Shown here: positions 31,717-41,123 of the stretch, piece by piece
Layout of the letters: each line of letters begins with the position of its first letter
Numbering within the stretch: position 1 is the first letter of the stretch
Assembly (NCBI GenBank): GCA_009692705.1
Contig: SHYR01000005.1
Span: 1-54,083, forward strand
Direction of reading: 5' to 3'
DNA length: 54,083 bases
Origin: Dehalococcoidia bacterium
GTDB taxonomy: Bacteria > Chloroflexota > Dehalococcoidia > UBA2979
Translations under genes and position numbers: made by a program
The notes under the pieces: generated by a model
Database searches by the model: none
What the model saw: only the letters and a program-made list of their open reading frames with translations
What the model was told of the DNA's origin: nothing

Positions 31717-32869
31717 GAGCGCGCTCGCTCTCCGCGGCATACTGCGCCGGTTCTTCGCGCACGCGCACGTACTGCATGCCGCCCACGTCGCGCACCAGGC
31801 CCTTCAGCTCCAGCAACGCGAGCGTCGCCGCGACGGTGGCCGCGGCGAGCCCGCTGGCACGCACCACCTCGTCGACGTGGCGCGGTTCGCACGTGAGCGC
31901 GGCCATCAGCGCGTGCTCCTCCGGCATCTGCGGTGGAGCCGCGTGCCAGAAGTCCATTTGTGCCCCGATCATCGTCAGGTTCAAGGCCTCCAGGATGTCC
32001 TCGCCGCTGGTCACCGGCGTCGCACCATCCCGCAGCAACGAGAGCGGGCCGCGCGACTGCGGCGAAAAGATCGAGCCCGGCACCACGAAGACCTCGCGGT
32101 TCTGCTCGAGCGCGAAGCGAGCGGTAATCAGCGCCCCGCTGGTGTAGTCGCCCTCCACCACCAGCGTGCCGAGCGTGAGCCCCGACATGATGCGGTTGCG
32201 CCGCGGGAAGAACTCCGCTCGCGGCTTGGTGCCCAGCGGGTAGTCGCTGAGCAGGGCGCCGCGCTCCGCGATCTCCGCCGCCAGTCCGGCGTACTCGGGC
32301 GAGTAGGGCGTGCTCGGGCGAGTAGATCGTGTCCAGCCCGCTCGCCAGCACCGCCACCGTGCGACCGCCGCCGTCGAGCGCCGCGCGGCGGGCGATCGCG
32401 TCGATGCCGCGCGCGAGCCCGGAGACCACCGTGATGCGGTTCGCCGCCAGCGCCCGCATCAGCTTACCAGCGGCCTGCCGCCCGTAGGCGGTGGCGCACC
32501 GGGTGCCGACCACGGCCACGCTCCAGCCGTCCTTCGGCAGCCACTGCCCGCGGACGTAGACCACGGGGGCGCATCGTCGATCTCCGCCAGGCGCTCCTGG
32601 TAGGCGGGATCGGTGCGCGGCACCGCCCGCACGCCCGCGCGCGAGCCGCTCCAGTTCGGCGTCCGGGTCGATCTCCTCCTGTGCCCGCAGCAGTTCGGGG
32701 CGCTGCGGGCGTCGAGGCCCGCGGCCAGCAGTTCGTACCGGCGTGCCCGCCACGCCTCACGCATCGAGCCGAACGCGCGCTCGAGCAGCGCGAAGCGCGC
32801 GGCGCCGAGGCGGTGCACGCGGTGCAGCGCCACCCAGTACGGCAGATCACGGGCTTGCGGGTCGTCCAC
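31706..32869 (-). pseudogene. dprA: dprA (DNA-processing protein A), broken by several frame shifts
   Basis: The pieces of a DprA/Smf protein are all present but in different frames. They are the N-terminal segment (DDPQARDLPYWVALHRVHRL), the Rossmann segment (VAVVGTRCATAYG, VVSGLARGIDAIARR), then YAGLAAEIAERGALLSDYPL, VVEGDYTSGALITARF and the C-terminal winged helix. Four breaks can be placed: a C-run deletion at about 32697-32700; a lost dinucleotide near 32632-32646; a C-run deletion at 32565-32569; and a 19-bp tandem duplication at 32288-32325. DprA loads RecA on incoming DNA in natural transformation. It begins with GTG 32869, eight bases from a TACTCT -10 candidate. It is either a decaying gene or carries assembly errors. 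Confidence 0.85.
32288..32325. repeat. 19-bp tandem duplication inside dprA
   Basis: GGCGTACTCGGGCGAGTAG (32288-32306) is followed directly by a copy differing at one base (32307-32325). Since 19 is not a multiple of three, it shifts the frame of dprA by one; removing one copy restores YSPEYAGLAAEI continuity. Confidence 0.92.
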
Positions 32870-32932
32870 GCCGCCACAGAGTAACAGGCCGTGCCGGGCC
32901 TGCCAGCCGGACGCGTCGCGCCGGCGCGCCGG

Positions 32933-34237
32933 CTAGGCCGTGACCGTGCGCTCGTGCTCCTCCGACGGCGCGGGCGAGATGCGAGAGAGGCGCACGCGCT
33001 TGATTCGACGCCCGAGCACGGAGAGCACCCGCAGGCGCAGCCCATACTCGCGGTCCTCCACCTCGTCGCCAGGCTGCGCGAGGCGGCCCAGCAGCGAGAG
33101 GATCAGGCCGCCGACGGTGTCAAAGTCCTCGCTCTCGATCGAAATGCCGAACAGCTCGTTCAGGTCGTCGAGCGGGAGGCGCGCGTCGACGATCTTGTGG
33201 TCGGCGTCGATCGACTGCACCGCGATCTCGCTGGTATCGTACTCGTCGTCGATCTGGCCAACGATCTCCTCCAGCAGGTCCTCGATGGTGATCACGCCGG
33301 CTGTGCCGCCGTACTCGTCCACGGCGATCGCCATCTGCACCTGGTCGCGGCGCATGTCGGCCAGCAGCTCATTGGCGCGCTTGCTCTCCGGAACGAAGTA
33401 CGCCGGCCGCGCGATCGCACGCAGCTCCGGCGGCGCCGGCCGGGCCTGCACGTAGGCGAGCAGGTCCTTCGCGTAGATCACGCCGCTGATGCGGTCGATC
33501 GACTCCTCGTAGAGCGGGATGCGCGTGAACCCCGACTCGATGATCAGCCGCATGACGTCGTCGAGCGTCGCCTCGGAAGAGACGGCCGTGAGGTCCATGC
33601 GCGGCGACATCAGCTCGCGCACGGTCTGCTCGGACATCGCCATGATGCCGCGCATCATGCGCCGCTCCTCGGCGAGCACGCCGTCGAGCGCGGCCTCGCC
33701 GGTGGACTCCAGCACCGCCAGCAGCTCGCCCACCGGATCCAGCTCACTGGGGCTGCGGCGGTAGCCGAGCGCGCGCAGCAGTGCGCGCACCGGCGCCTCC
33801 ACGCCCCAGCCGAGCGGGGCGAACAGCAGTTGCAGCACGTCGATCGGCCGCGTCAGCCACAGCCCTGTGCGTTCTGGGTTGAGCAGCGCGAGCGTGCGCG
33901 CGGTCTGGCGCAGCAGCGTGATCGCGAGGGCGGCGATCGCCCCGGCGGCGAGCAGACCGACGGGGGAGGCGGAGCGACCACGCAGCAGCAGCGCGGCGAT
34001 GGTGACGGTGGCGGTGATCGCGGCGCAGGTGCCGGCGACGCTGAGCGTGCGCAGCACCTCGTGGCGACGCCGCAGATAGCCGTTGAGGATCGCCGCCGGG
34101 CCGCTCGCCTGCGCCGCGCGGCTGCGACCGCGGCTGAGCGCGATGATCCCGGCTTCGGCGGCCGCGACCAGCGTCAGCAGCACGCCTGCGACGGCGAGCA
34201 CCAGCGCGCCCACACTAATCAGCAGAATGCTATCCAC
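32933..34237 (-). CDS. CNNM/CorC-type (hemolysin C-like) transporter protein
   Basis: 434 residues. The N-terminal DUF21/CNNM membrane domain has about four helices (residues 5-30, 62-83, 90-105, 125-140). A CBS pair follows (VRELMSPRMDLTAVSS and TAGVITIEDLLEEIVGQIDDEYD) and the C-terminus is a CorC_HlyC domain (VDARLPLDDLNELFGI). Members export or sense Mg2+ or Co2+, though older names suggest hemolysin; toxin activity is not implied. The start is GTG 34237. It lies 48 bases downstream of glmU and 63 bases upstream of dprA. Confidence 0.9.
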   Translation of the reverse strand: MDSILLISVGALVLAVAGVLLTLVAAAEAGIIALSRGRSRAAQASGPAAILNGYLRRRHEVLRTLSVAGTCAAITATVTIAALLLRGRSASPVGLLAAGAIAALAITLLRQTARTLALLNPERTGLWLTRPIDVLQLLFAPLGWGVEAPVRALLRALGYRRSPSELDPVGELLAVLESTGEAALDGVLAEERRMMRGIMAMSEQTVRELMSPRMDLTAVSSEATLDDVMRLIIESGFTRIPLYEESIDRISGVIYAKDLLAYVQARPAPPELRAIARPAYFVPESKRANELLADMRRDQVQMAIAVDEYGGTAGVITIEDLLEEIVGQIDDEYDTSEIAVQSIDADHKIVDARLPLDDLNELFGISIESEDFDTVGGLILSLLGRLAQPGDEVEDREYGLRLRVLSVLGRRIKRVRLSRISPAPSEEHERTVTA

Positions 34238-34285
34238 AGGCGGTCCGCAACCGGGCCTCGCTACCCTCCGTTCCGAGCGGTGCCG

Positions 34286-35818
34286 CTACGGCGAACCAGC
34301 GCCTTGCCACGCGGGCACCAGCCGCGCGGGCACGCCCATGACGCGCACCCCCGGCGCCACGTCGTGCGTCACCACCGAGCCGGCGCCAGTGCTGGCGTCG
34401 GCCCCGATCTCGATCGGCGCCACCAGAATCGAGTCGCTGCCGATGAAGGCGCGCGCTCCGATGCGGGTGTGGTGCTTCTGCTTGCCGTCGAAGTTGGAGG
34501 TGACCGTGCCCGCGCCGATGTTCACGTCCTCGCCCACGTCGGCGTCGCCGATGTAGGAGAAGTGCCCGACCAGCGTGCGCGCGCCGAGGCGCGAGGCCTT
34601 CACCTCCGCGAAATTCCCGAGGTGCACCTCCCGCTCGATCGTGGAGCCGGAGCGCACGTGGCAGTACGGACCCACGGTCACCGCGTCGGCGATCGTCGAG
34701 CCCTCGAGCGTGGAGCCGCCGATCTCGCAACCTTCGCCGACGCGCATGTCGCGCAGCACGGCGTTCGGCCCGATGCGGCAGCCGCCGCCGATGGTGGTCG
34801 CGCCCAGCAGGTGCACGCCGGGCAGCAGCGTGGTGTCGGCGCCGACGCGCACACCCACGTCGATGTACGTCGTGGCGGGGTCCACGAGCGTGACGCCGTC
34901 CAGCAACAGTTGTCGCCGCACGCGCTCGCGCATGATCCCATCCGCGCGCGCGAGGTCCAGGCGACTGTTCACCTGTTGCACCTCGGAGGACTCGTGGACC
35001 TGGAACGCTTGCACGCCGCGTCCGCTCTCCACGGCGGTGCGGACCAGGTCGGTGAGGTAGCGTTCGCCGCGCGCGGCGGGCTCGAGCTGCTCGAGCACAG
35101 GCCAGAGCCAGACCGCGTCGGCCGCGTAGAGCCCCGCGTTCACCTCGCGCTCGCGGCGCGTCACGGTGTCGGCCTCGCGCTCTTCGACCACGCCGGTGAC
35201 GCGGCCGTCGCGGCGCAGGACGCGGCCGTAACCGCTGGGGTCGTCGAGGTGGGCGGTGAGGAAGGTCAGCGGCTGCACGGCAGCCTCGTGGCGCCGCGCC
35301 AGCTCGCGCAGGGTGCGCGCGGTGAGCAGCGGCAGGTCGGCGTTGAGGATCATCACGCGCGGCGCCTCGCCGCAGAGGGCGCGGGCGGCGAGCGCGGCGT
35401 GCCCGGTGCCCAGCGGTGCGCCCTGCGGCGCGATCTGCGCCGCCAGCGGCCCGCCGTCGCGCAGGCTCGTCGCGACCGCGCCGGCGGCGTCGGGGGTCAC
35501 GACCACCAGCTCGCGGAACCCGGCGGCGGCCACGCTGTCGCACACCAGCCGCAGCATCGAGCGGCCGCCCACCGGGTGCAGCACCTTCGGGAGCGCGGAG
35601 CGCATGCGGATGCCGCGACCGGCGGCGAGCACGACCGCCACCCAGCCGTCGAGCGGCGTCAGGTCAGGGGCCGTAGCCGTGGGCGTCGACGCGGGGCGGC
35701 CGGGATGATCGGGGGCCGGAGCGTCGCCGGGGGTGGTGGCATTGGCGATGCTGTCACTCCGTCGTCGTCGGTAACCGGACCGGGCCGGCGTCGCGTTGAC
35801 CGTCACACCGACCGTCAC
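34286..35818 (-). CDS. glmU: Bifunctional GlmU: GlcNAc-1-P uridyltransferase / GlcN-1-P acetyltransferase
   Basis: About 450 residues of core plus an N-terminal extension. The pyrophosphorylase domain contains VAVVLAAGRGIRMRSALPKV and PLGTGHAALAA and the C-terminal left-handed beta-helix contains hexapeptide repeats (IGGGCRIGPNAVL, VGEGCEIGGSTLE, GDADVGEDVNIGAGTVTSN). It makes UDP-GlcNAc for peptidoglycan. The first 50-55 residues (from GTG 35818) are Thr/Pro-rich and not in the family, so the true start may be inside. TAGAAT at 35845-35840 with GTGACA at 35870-35865 is a promoter candidate. It is divergent from alaS. Confidence 0.92.
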   Translation of the reverse strand: MTVGVTVNATPARSGYRRRRSDSIANATTPGDAPAPDHPGRPASTPTATAPDLTPLDGWVAVVLAAGRGIRMRSALPKVLHPVGGRSMLRLVCDSVAAAGFRELVVVTPDAAGAVATSLRDGGPLAAQIAPQGAPLGTGHAALAARALCGEAPRVMILNADLPLLTARTLRELARRHEAAVQPLTFLTAHLDDPSGYGRVLRRDGRVTGVVEEREADTVTRREREVNAGLYAADAVWLWPVLEQLEPAARGERYLTDLVRTAVESGRGVQAFQVHESSEVQQVNSRLDLARADGIMRERVRRQLLLDGVTLVDPATTYIDVGVRVGADTTLLPGVHLLGATTIGGGCRIGPNAVLRDMRVGEGCEIGGSTLEGSTIADAVTVGPYCHVRSGSTIEREVHLGNFAEVKASRLGARTLVGHFSYIGDADVGEDVNIGAGTVTSNFDGKQKHHTRIGARAFIGSDSILVAPIEIGADASTGAGSVVTHDVAPGVRVMGVPARLVPAWQGAGSP

Positions 35819-35819
35819 G

Positions 35820-35849
35820 TTGACCGCCGAATCGTGACCATTCTACACT
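35820..35849 (+). promoter_or_regulatory. alaS promoter (TTGACC-18-TACACT)
   Basis: TTGACC at 35820-35825 and TACACT at 35844-35849 with an 18-base spacer make a good sigma-70 promoter for alaS. Its -10 overlaps the minus-strand -10 of glmU by two bases (35844-35845). Confidence 0.65.
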
Positions 35850-35870
35850 CGACCGGCCGAGCGCTGTCAC
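35840..35870 (-). promoter_or_regulatory. glmU promoter (GTGACA-19-TAGAAT), overlapping the alaS promoter
   Basis: On the minus strand GTGACA (35870-35865) and TAGAAT (35845-35840) are spaced by 19 bases. The two divergent -10 elements overlap, so the same DNA may be opened in either direction. Confidence 0.5.
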
Positions 35871-35917
35871 TGGCCGCGACCGCCGGGCAGTGAGCCCGTC
35901 AGCCAGAGTCGAGGGCA

Positions 35918-38641
35918 GTGAAGTCCCCCACCGTTCACGAGCTGCGTACGACGTTCCTCCAGTTCTTCGAGGAGCGTGGACACCGCCGCATCCCGTCCTC
36001 CTCGCTGGTCCCCCACGGCGACCCCACGCTGCTGTTCACCACCGCCGGGATGGTGCAGTTCAAGCCCTACTTCATGGGGCTCGAAGCGCCGCCCGCGCGC
36101 CGCATGACCTCGGTTCAGAAGTGCTTCCGCACCACCGACATCGAGTCCGTGGGCGACGAGTCGCACCTCACCTTCTTCGAGATGTTGGGGAACTTCTCGA
36201 TCGGCGAGTACTTCAAGCCCGAGGCGGTGGAGTGGGCGTGGGCGTTCCTCACCGGGCTGCTCGAGATCCCGCCCGAGCGGCTGTGGGCCACCGTCTACAT
36301 CGACGACGAGGAGACGTTCGCGCTCTGGCGCGCGCGCGGGCTGCCGCCGGAGCGCATCCTGCGCTACACCGCCGAGCAGGGGAACTTCTGGGGCCCGCCC
36401 GGCGATAGCGGCCCCTGCGGGCCCTGCTCCGAGCTGCACTACGACTTCGGCCCGCGGCCGGGATGCGACCCGTGCGCGCGCGGTGCCTGCCACCCGGACG
36501 TGGGCTGCGGGCGCTTCCTCGAGATCTGGAACCTCGTCTTCATGTCGCTCTACCAGGACGCGGACGGCGCCCGCGCGCCGCTGCCCGCGCGGAACGTCGA
36601 CACGGGGGCGGGCCTCGAGCGCGTGGCGTGGGTTTTGCAGGGTGCGCGCTCGGTGTACGAGACCGACGAGCTGCGCGGCGTGCTCGCGCGCGTGGAGCAG
36701 GTCTCGGGACGGCGCTACGACCCCGACGGCGCGCCGGAGGTCGCGCGGGCGCAGCGCGCGATCGTGGACCACGCGCGCGCGATCGCGCTGCTGGTCGCCG
36801 ACGGCGTGCTGCCCGGCAACGAGGGCCGCGGCTACGTGCTGCGCCGCGTGCTGCGCCGCGCCGTCTACTGCGGCCACACCATCGGCCTGCGCGAGCCGTT
36901 CCTGGAGCGCGTGATCGACGCCGCGATCGACGCCGCCGTGCGCTGGTACGCCGCGGTCGGGGAGCAGCGCGCCTTCATCCTCCGCACGGCAGCGCAGGAG
37001 GAGTCCCGCTTCCAGTCCACGCTCGCACGCGGCCTCGAGCTGCTCGAGCAGGTGATCGAGCACGAGGCGACAGGGCATGGAGTGCGGCGCATCACCGGCC
37101 GCGAGATGTTCGCGCTCTACGACACGCACGGGTTGCCGCCGGAGCTGACACGCGAGGTGGCCGCCGCACGCGGCTACGGCGTCGACGACGCGGGCTTCGA
37201 GGCGGAGATGGCGGCGCAGCGCGCCCGCTCCAGCGGCGAGGCCGCCACCGGGAGCGCGGACGGCGAGCGCGAGCGCCGCCACGCCGCGCTGGGCGCGGAG
37301 AGCGAGTTCGTCGGCTACGAGGCGACCGAGGCGCGCTCGACCGTGATCGCGCTGCTCGACGCCAGCAGCGAGCGTGCGTCGCGGCTGGCAGCCGGCACCG
37401 AGGGCGCGCTGGTGCTGGCCGCGACGGCGTTCTACCCGGAGGGCGGCGGGCAGGTGGGCGACCGCGGCGAGATCGTCACGCCCTCCGGCCGCTTCCGCGT
37501 CGACGACACACAGCGCCACGGGGAGGCGATCGTGCACCTCGGCGCCGTGGTGGAAGGCGCGATCGCGCTCGGCGAGGCGGCGGAGAGCCGCGTCGACCCG
37601 GAGCGGCGCGCGCTCACCGCCAGCAACCACACCGCCACGCACCTGCTGCACGCGGCGCTGCGCCAGCTGCTGGGCTCGCACGTGCGGCAGGCCGGCTCCT
37701 ACGTCGGCCCGGACCGCCTGCGCTTCGACTACACCCACCCGCAGGCCCCCACCGCGGAGGAACTGCGCGCGATCCATCGGCTGGTGAACGCGCGCATCCG
37801 CGACGACATCGCGCGCGAAACACTCGAGCTGCCGTACGAGCAGGCGATCGAGCGCGGCGCGATCGCCTTCTTCGAGGACCGCTACGCGCCGCAGGTGCGC
37901 ATGGTCGAGTACTGCGGGTCGCGCGGCCACGGCCACGAGCACAGTGCCTCGCACCCTGCCCAGCACGCCGGCGCCTGCTTCAGCCGCGAGCTCTGCGGCG
38001 GCACGCACCTGCACTCCACGGGGCAGGCCGGCAGCCTTCAGATCGTCTCCGACTCCAGCATCGGCGCCGGGCTGCGGCGCATCGAGGCGGTGACAGGCCC
38101 CGCGGCGGAGCACTACGTCGAGGAGCGCCTGGAGATAGTGGGCGACCTCGCGCGCCGCTTCAAGGTGCCGGTGGAGCAGCTGCCCGCGCGCGTGGCGGCG
38201 CTCGAGGAGCAGCTTGCGCAGGAGCGCGCGCGGCTCGCCGCGAGCGAGCGCCGCGCCTCCGCCGACCTGGCCACCGAGCTCTGGAGCCGGGGCGCGGAGG
38301 AGATCGCCGGTGTGCAGCTGGTGGTGGCGCACGTGGCGGTAGCATCAGTCGAGGCGCTGCGCTCGCTCGCCGATCGCATCCGGCAGAACCTCGGCAGCGC
38401 GGTCGTGGTGCTCGGGGCGGAGATCGACGGCCGCCCGCAGCTGCTGGTCGCGGCCACCGACGACGTGGTGAAGCGCGGTGTGCGCGCGGACGAGCTCGTG
38501 CGCATCGCCGCGAAGGAGATCGGCGGCAGCGGCGGCGGGCGCCCGCAGCTCGCGCAGGCCGGCGGGCGCGACGCCTCCCGCCTCGACGCCGCGCTCGACG
38601 CCGCCCGCGCGGCCGCGAGAGAGCGGCTGGCCGGGGCCTAG
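35918..38641 (+). CDS. alaS: Alanyl-tRNA synthetase
   Basis: 907 residues. Class II catalytic core: FFEERGHRRIPSSSLVP, FTTAGMVQFKPYF, KCFRTTDIESVGD, FFEMLGNFSIGEYFK and GLERVAWVLQG. The editing domain begins with NHTATHLLHAALR and contains FSRELCGGTHLHSTGQAG (zinc Cys/His). Between the AARMVEYCGS-like strand and this motif lies a His-rich insert SRGHGHEHSASHPAQHAG near residue 670. The C-Ala domain ends in GGSGGGRPQLAQAGG. It charges tRNA-Ala. The start is GTG 35918 with GAGGG upstream. It leads a plus-strand operon with ruvX and mltG. Confidence 0.97.
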   Translation: MKSPTVHELRTTFLQFFEERGHRRIPSSSLVPHGDPTLLFTTAGMVQFKPYFMGLEAPPARRMTSVQKCFRTTDIESVGDESHLTFFEMLGNFSIGEYFKPEAVEWAWAFLTGLLEIPPERLWATVYIDDEETFALWRARGLPPERILRYTAEQGNFWGPPGDSGPCGPCSELHYDFGPRPGCDPCARGACHPDVGCGRFLEIWNLVFMSLYQDADGARAPLPARNVDTGAGLERVAWVLQGARSVYETDELRGVLARVEQVSGRRYDPDGAPEVARAQRAIVDHARAIALLVADGVLPGNEGRGYVLRRVLRRAVYCGHTIGLREPFLERVIDAAIDAAVRWYAAVGEQRAFILRTAAQEESRFQSTLARGLELLEQVIEHEATGHGVRRITGREMFALYDTHGLPPELTREVAAARGYGVDDAGFEAEMAAQRARSSGEAATGSADGERERRHAALGAESEFVGYEATEARSTVIALLDASSERASRLAAGTEGALVLAATAFYPEGGGQVGDRGEIVTPSGRFRVDDTQRHGEAIVHLGAVVEGAIALGEAAESRVDPERRALTASNHTATHLLHAALRQLLGSHVRQAGSYVGPDRLRFDYTHPQAPTAEELRAIHRLVNARIRDDIARETLELPYEQAIERGAIAFFEDRYAPQVRMVEYCGSRGHGHEHSASHPAQHAGACFSRELCGGTHLHSTGQAGSLQIVSDSSIGAGLRRIEAVTGPAAEHYVEERLEIVGDLARRFKVPVEQLPARVAALEEQLAQERARLAASERRASADLATELWSRGAEEIAGVQLVVAHVAVASVEALRSLADRIRQNLGSAVVVLGAEIDGRPQLLVAATDDVVKRGVRADELVRIAAKEIGGSGGGRPQLAQAGGRDASRLDAALDAARAAARERLAGA

Positions 38642-38717
38642 CCGAGATGCCACCCGCATCGACCCGCCAGACCAGCCAGCCCCGTCGCCAGACCTGCCGA
38701 CGCCACCCGTACCGGCG

Positions 38718-39134
38718 ATGAGGTGGCTGGGCGTCGACGCCGGCGAGGCGCGCGTGGGCATCGCCGCCTGCGACGCGGAGGAGCGCGTGGCGGTGCCGCT
38801 GGAGGTGGTGCTGGCCTCCGCCGCGTTCCCAGCGATCCGCGCCATCGCGGCCCGCGAGGGCGTGGGCGGCATCGTGGTCGGGCTGCCGCTGCACGCCGAC
38901 GGCGGCGAGGGCGAGGCGGTACGGATGGCGCGCCGCCTCGGCGACCGCCTCGCGCGGGCGCTCGCCATTCCCGTCGAGTACGAGGACGAGCGCTTCTCCT
39001 CCGCCGAGGCCCAGGCGCCGGCGGAGGCGGGGCGAGGAGCGCGCAGCGCCCGCCCGCGCGATGATCTGGCGGCGGCGGTGATCCTGCAGCGCTTCATCGA
39101 TCGACGGCGAGGAGGCCGCGGTGCGCCCCCGTAG
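38718..39134 (+). CDS. ruvX: RuvX/YqgF-family RNase H-fold protein
   Basis: 138 residues, the usual size. Motifs: WLGVDAGEARVGIAACD (first catalytic Asp), GGIVVGLPLHADG and YEDERFSSAEA (further acidic residues), RDDLAAAVILQRF. It is required for 16S rRNA 5'-end maturation or acts as a Holliday junction-like nuclease. ATG 38718 is the start of the conserved domain. alaS-ruvX-mltG is a common order. It overlaps mltG by 14 bases. Confidence 0.93.
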   Translation: MRWLGVDAGEARVGIAACDAEERVAVPLEVVLASAAFPAIRAIAAREGVGGIVVGLPLHADGGEGEAVRMARRLGDRLARALAIPVEYEDERFSSAEAQAPAEAGRGARSARPRDDLAAAVILQRFIDRRRGGRGAPP

Positions 39135-40218
39135 CCAGTGTACGAGCGCCCTTTGGAGCAGCGGCCGCTACGCACCGACGCTCTACGCGCTGATCGTCGC
39201 CGCGTTGCTCGCGCTGGTGCTGCGCAGCACCGCGGGCGCGGTCGGCGCCGCGCTCACGCCGCGCGAGGGCTCGCCGGTGAGCGCGCGGCCGGCCGCCCAG
39301 CCGGTGGTCGTGACCGTCGAGCGGGGCGCGGACACCTCCACGATCGTGCGCGCGCTGCTGGCCGCGGGCGTGCTCGCGCACGAGCGCCAGTTCGCGACGC
39401 TGCTCGCCTACACGGGGGGCGGCGACGCCCTGCAGGCCGGGCGCTACGAATTCCAGCGCGGGCTGCCGGCCACCGAGGTGCTGCGGCGGCTGCGCGACGG
39501 GCTGAGCAGTGAGCACCTGCTGACGATCCCGGAGGGGCTGCGACTGGAGCAGATCGGGGAGCTGCTGGAGCGCCGCCAGGTCGTGAAGGCAGCACAGTGG
39601 GCGGCGGCGCTCGAGCCGGCGCGCACGGAGCCGCTGCTGGCCGCGCGCCCGCCCGGTGCCTCGCTGCTCGGCTATTTGCTGCCGGCGTCGTACGCCGTGG
39701 GCTCCTCCCCGAGCGCCGGCGAGCTGCTGACGGAGATGATCGAGGCCTTCGCGGAGCGCATGACCGCCACGCGGCTGGACGCGGTGCGCGCCAGCAGCAT
39801 GACGCTGCACGCCGTGCTCACACTCGCCTCGATCGTGGAGAAGGAGGCGATCGTGCCGGAGGAGCAGCCGCTGATCGCCTCAGCGCTGCTCAACCGGCTG
39901 CGGGCAGGGATCGCGCTGCAGGCCGACCCCACGGTGCAGTTCGCGCTCGCGTCTCGCGACGGCGGCGCGCGGAGCTGGTGGCCGCTGCTGGGGACCGCCG
40001 ACCTCGCGATCGACTCGCCGTACAACACCTACCGCTACCCCGGGCTGCCGCCGGGGCCGATCGCCAACCCCGGCACCGGCGCGATCGACGCGGTCTTGCA
40101 CCCCGCGCAGACCAACTACCTCTACTTCGTCGCGCACTGCGACGGCAGCGACCGCCACCTCTTCGCCGTGACGCTCGAGCAGCACAACGCGAACGCCGCG
40201 CGCTGCCCGGGGCGGTGA
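39121..40218 (+). CDS. mltG: Endolytic murein transglycosylase MltG
   Basis: 365 residues. A signal anchor lies at about 21-40. The LysM-like N-domain is followed by the YceG domain, with the catalytic Glu in LASIVEKEAIVPEE and the family signature DSPYNTYRYPGLPPGPIANPG. It cuts nascent glycan strands outside the membrane and sets their length. The start is GTG 39121, within ruvX. aroE begins four bases after its stop. Confidence 0.95.
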   Translation: MRPRSQCTSALWSSGRYAPTLYALIVAALLALVLRSTAGAVGAALTPREGSPVSARPAAQPVVVTVERGADTSTIVRALLAAGVLAHERQFATLLAYTGGGDALQAGRYEFQRGLPATEVLRRLRDGLSSEHLLTIPEGLRLEQIGELLERRQVVKAAQWAAALEPARTEPLLAARPPGASLLGYLLPASYAVGSSPSAGELLTEMIEAFAERMTATRLDAVRASSMTLHAVLTLASIVEKEAIVPEEQPLIASALLNRLRAGIALQADPTVQFALASRDGGARSWWPLLGTADLAIDSPYNTYRYPGLPPGPIANPGTGAIDAVLHPAQTNYLYFVAHCDGSDRHLFAVTLEQHNANAARCPGR

Positions 40219-40222
40219 GCGC

Positions 40223-41077
40223 ATGACCGCGACGATCGCGCTCATCGGTCACCCGGTCGCGCACTCGATCTCGCCGCGCTTCCAGCAGGCCGCGCTCGAC
40301 GCCGCGGGCGTGGACGCGCACTACGAGGCGTGGGACACCACGCCGGAGGCGCTGCCAGCGGCGATCGAACGGCTGCGCTCCGGTGACGTGCTGGGCGCCA
40401 ATGTCACCGTGCCGCACAAGGTTGCCGCGCTGCGCCTGATCGAGCGCCCGGACCCGCTGGCGGAGCTGGTGGGCGCGGTGAACACGATCTGGCGCGAGCG
40501 CGGACTGCTGCACGCCACGAACACCGACGTCGCCGGCGTGCTGCACGCGCTCGCGGATGCCGGCGTCACGCTGGCGGGCGAGCACGTGGTGCTGCTGGGG
40601 GCGGGGGGCGCGGCCCGCGCGGTGGTGGTCGCGCTGCGGCGCGCCGGCGCGGCCTCGCTCACGATCGCCAACCGCACGCTACCGCGCGCGCAGGCGCTGG
40701 CGGAACTTGCGGGGCAAGGGCTGCCCGCGAGCGTGTGCGAGCTGGACCCCGGCTCGGACGCGCTGCGCGGCGCGCTGATGCGCGCGGGGCTGGTGATACA
40801 CTCCACCCCGCTGGGCATGCGTCACGGCCCGGACGAACGGGCAACGCCGCTGCCGGCGGACTGCTTCCACCGTGGACAGGTCGCCTTCGACCTTGTCTAC
40901 GTCCCGGAGCGCACGCCCTTCCTCGACGCGACGGCCAGCGCAGGCGCGCGCACGGTGGGGGGGCTGGCGATGCTCGTGCACCAGGGCGCGGAATCGTTCC
41001 GCCTCTGGACCGGCCGGGAGCCGTCGCTGGAGGTCATGTTCGCGGCGGCGCGCGCGGCGCTGGACGGCGCGCGCTGA
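40223..41077 (+). CDS. aroE: Shikimate dehydrogenase
   Basis: 284 residues. The N-terminal substrate domain begins IALIGHPVAHSISPRFQQAAL and contains GANVTVPHKVAAL with the catalytic Lys. The NADPH domain has LLGAGGAARAVVVALRRAG and TNRTLPRA-like AN RTLPRAQ, and STPLGMRHG. It reduces 3-dehydroshikimate with NADPH. It sits four bases after mltG and leads into the aroC-aroKB part of the operon. Confidence 0.96.
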   Translation: MTATIALIGHPVAHSISPRFQQAALDAAGVDAHYEAWDTTPEALPAAIERLRSGDVLGANVTVPHKVAALRLIERPDPLAELVGAVNTIWRERGLLHATNTDVAGVLHALADAGVTLAGEHVVLLGAGGAARAVVVALRRAGAASLTIANRTLPRAQALAELAGQGLPASVCELDPGSDALRGALMRAGLVIHSTPLGMRHGPDERATPLPADCFHRGQVAFDLVYVPERTPFLDATASAGARTVGGLAMLVHQGAESFRLWTGREPSLEVMFAAARAALDGAR

Positions 41078-41123
41078 GCGCGGCAAGGGACGCGGCAACG
41101 GAGAGACGGCAGGGAGCGCATCA

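Noticed and set aside
32891-35893. A 1000-codon plus-strand open frame opposite the CNNM and glmU genes
   Set aside because: Composition is His/Arg/Gln-rich without any domain; the minus strand holds clear CNNM and GlmU proteins.
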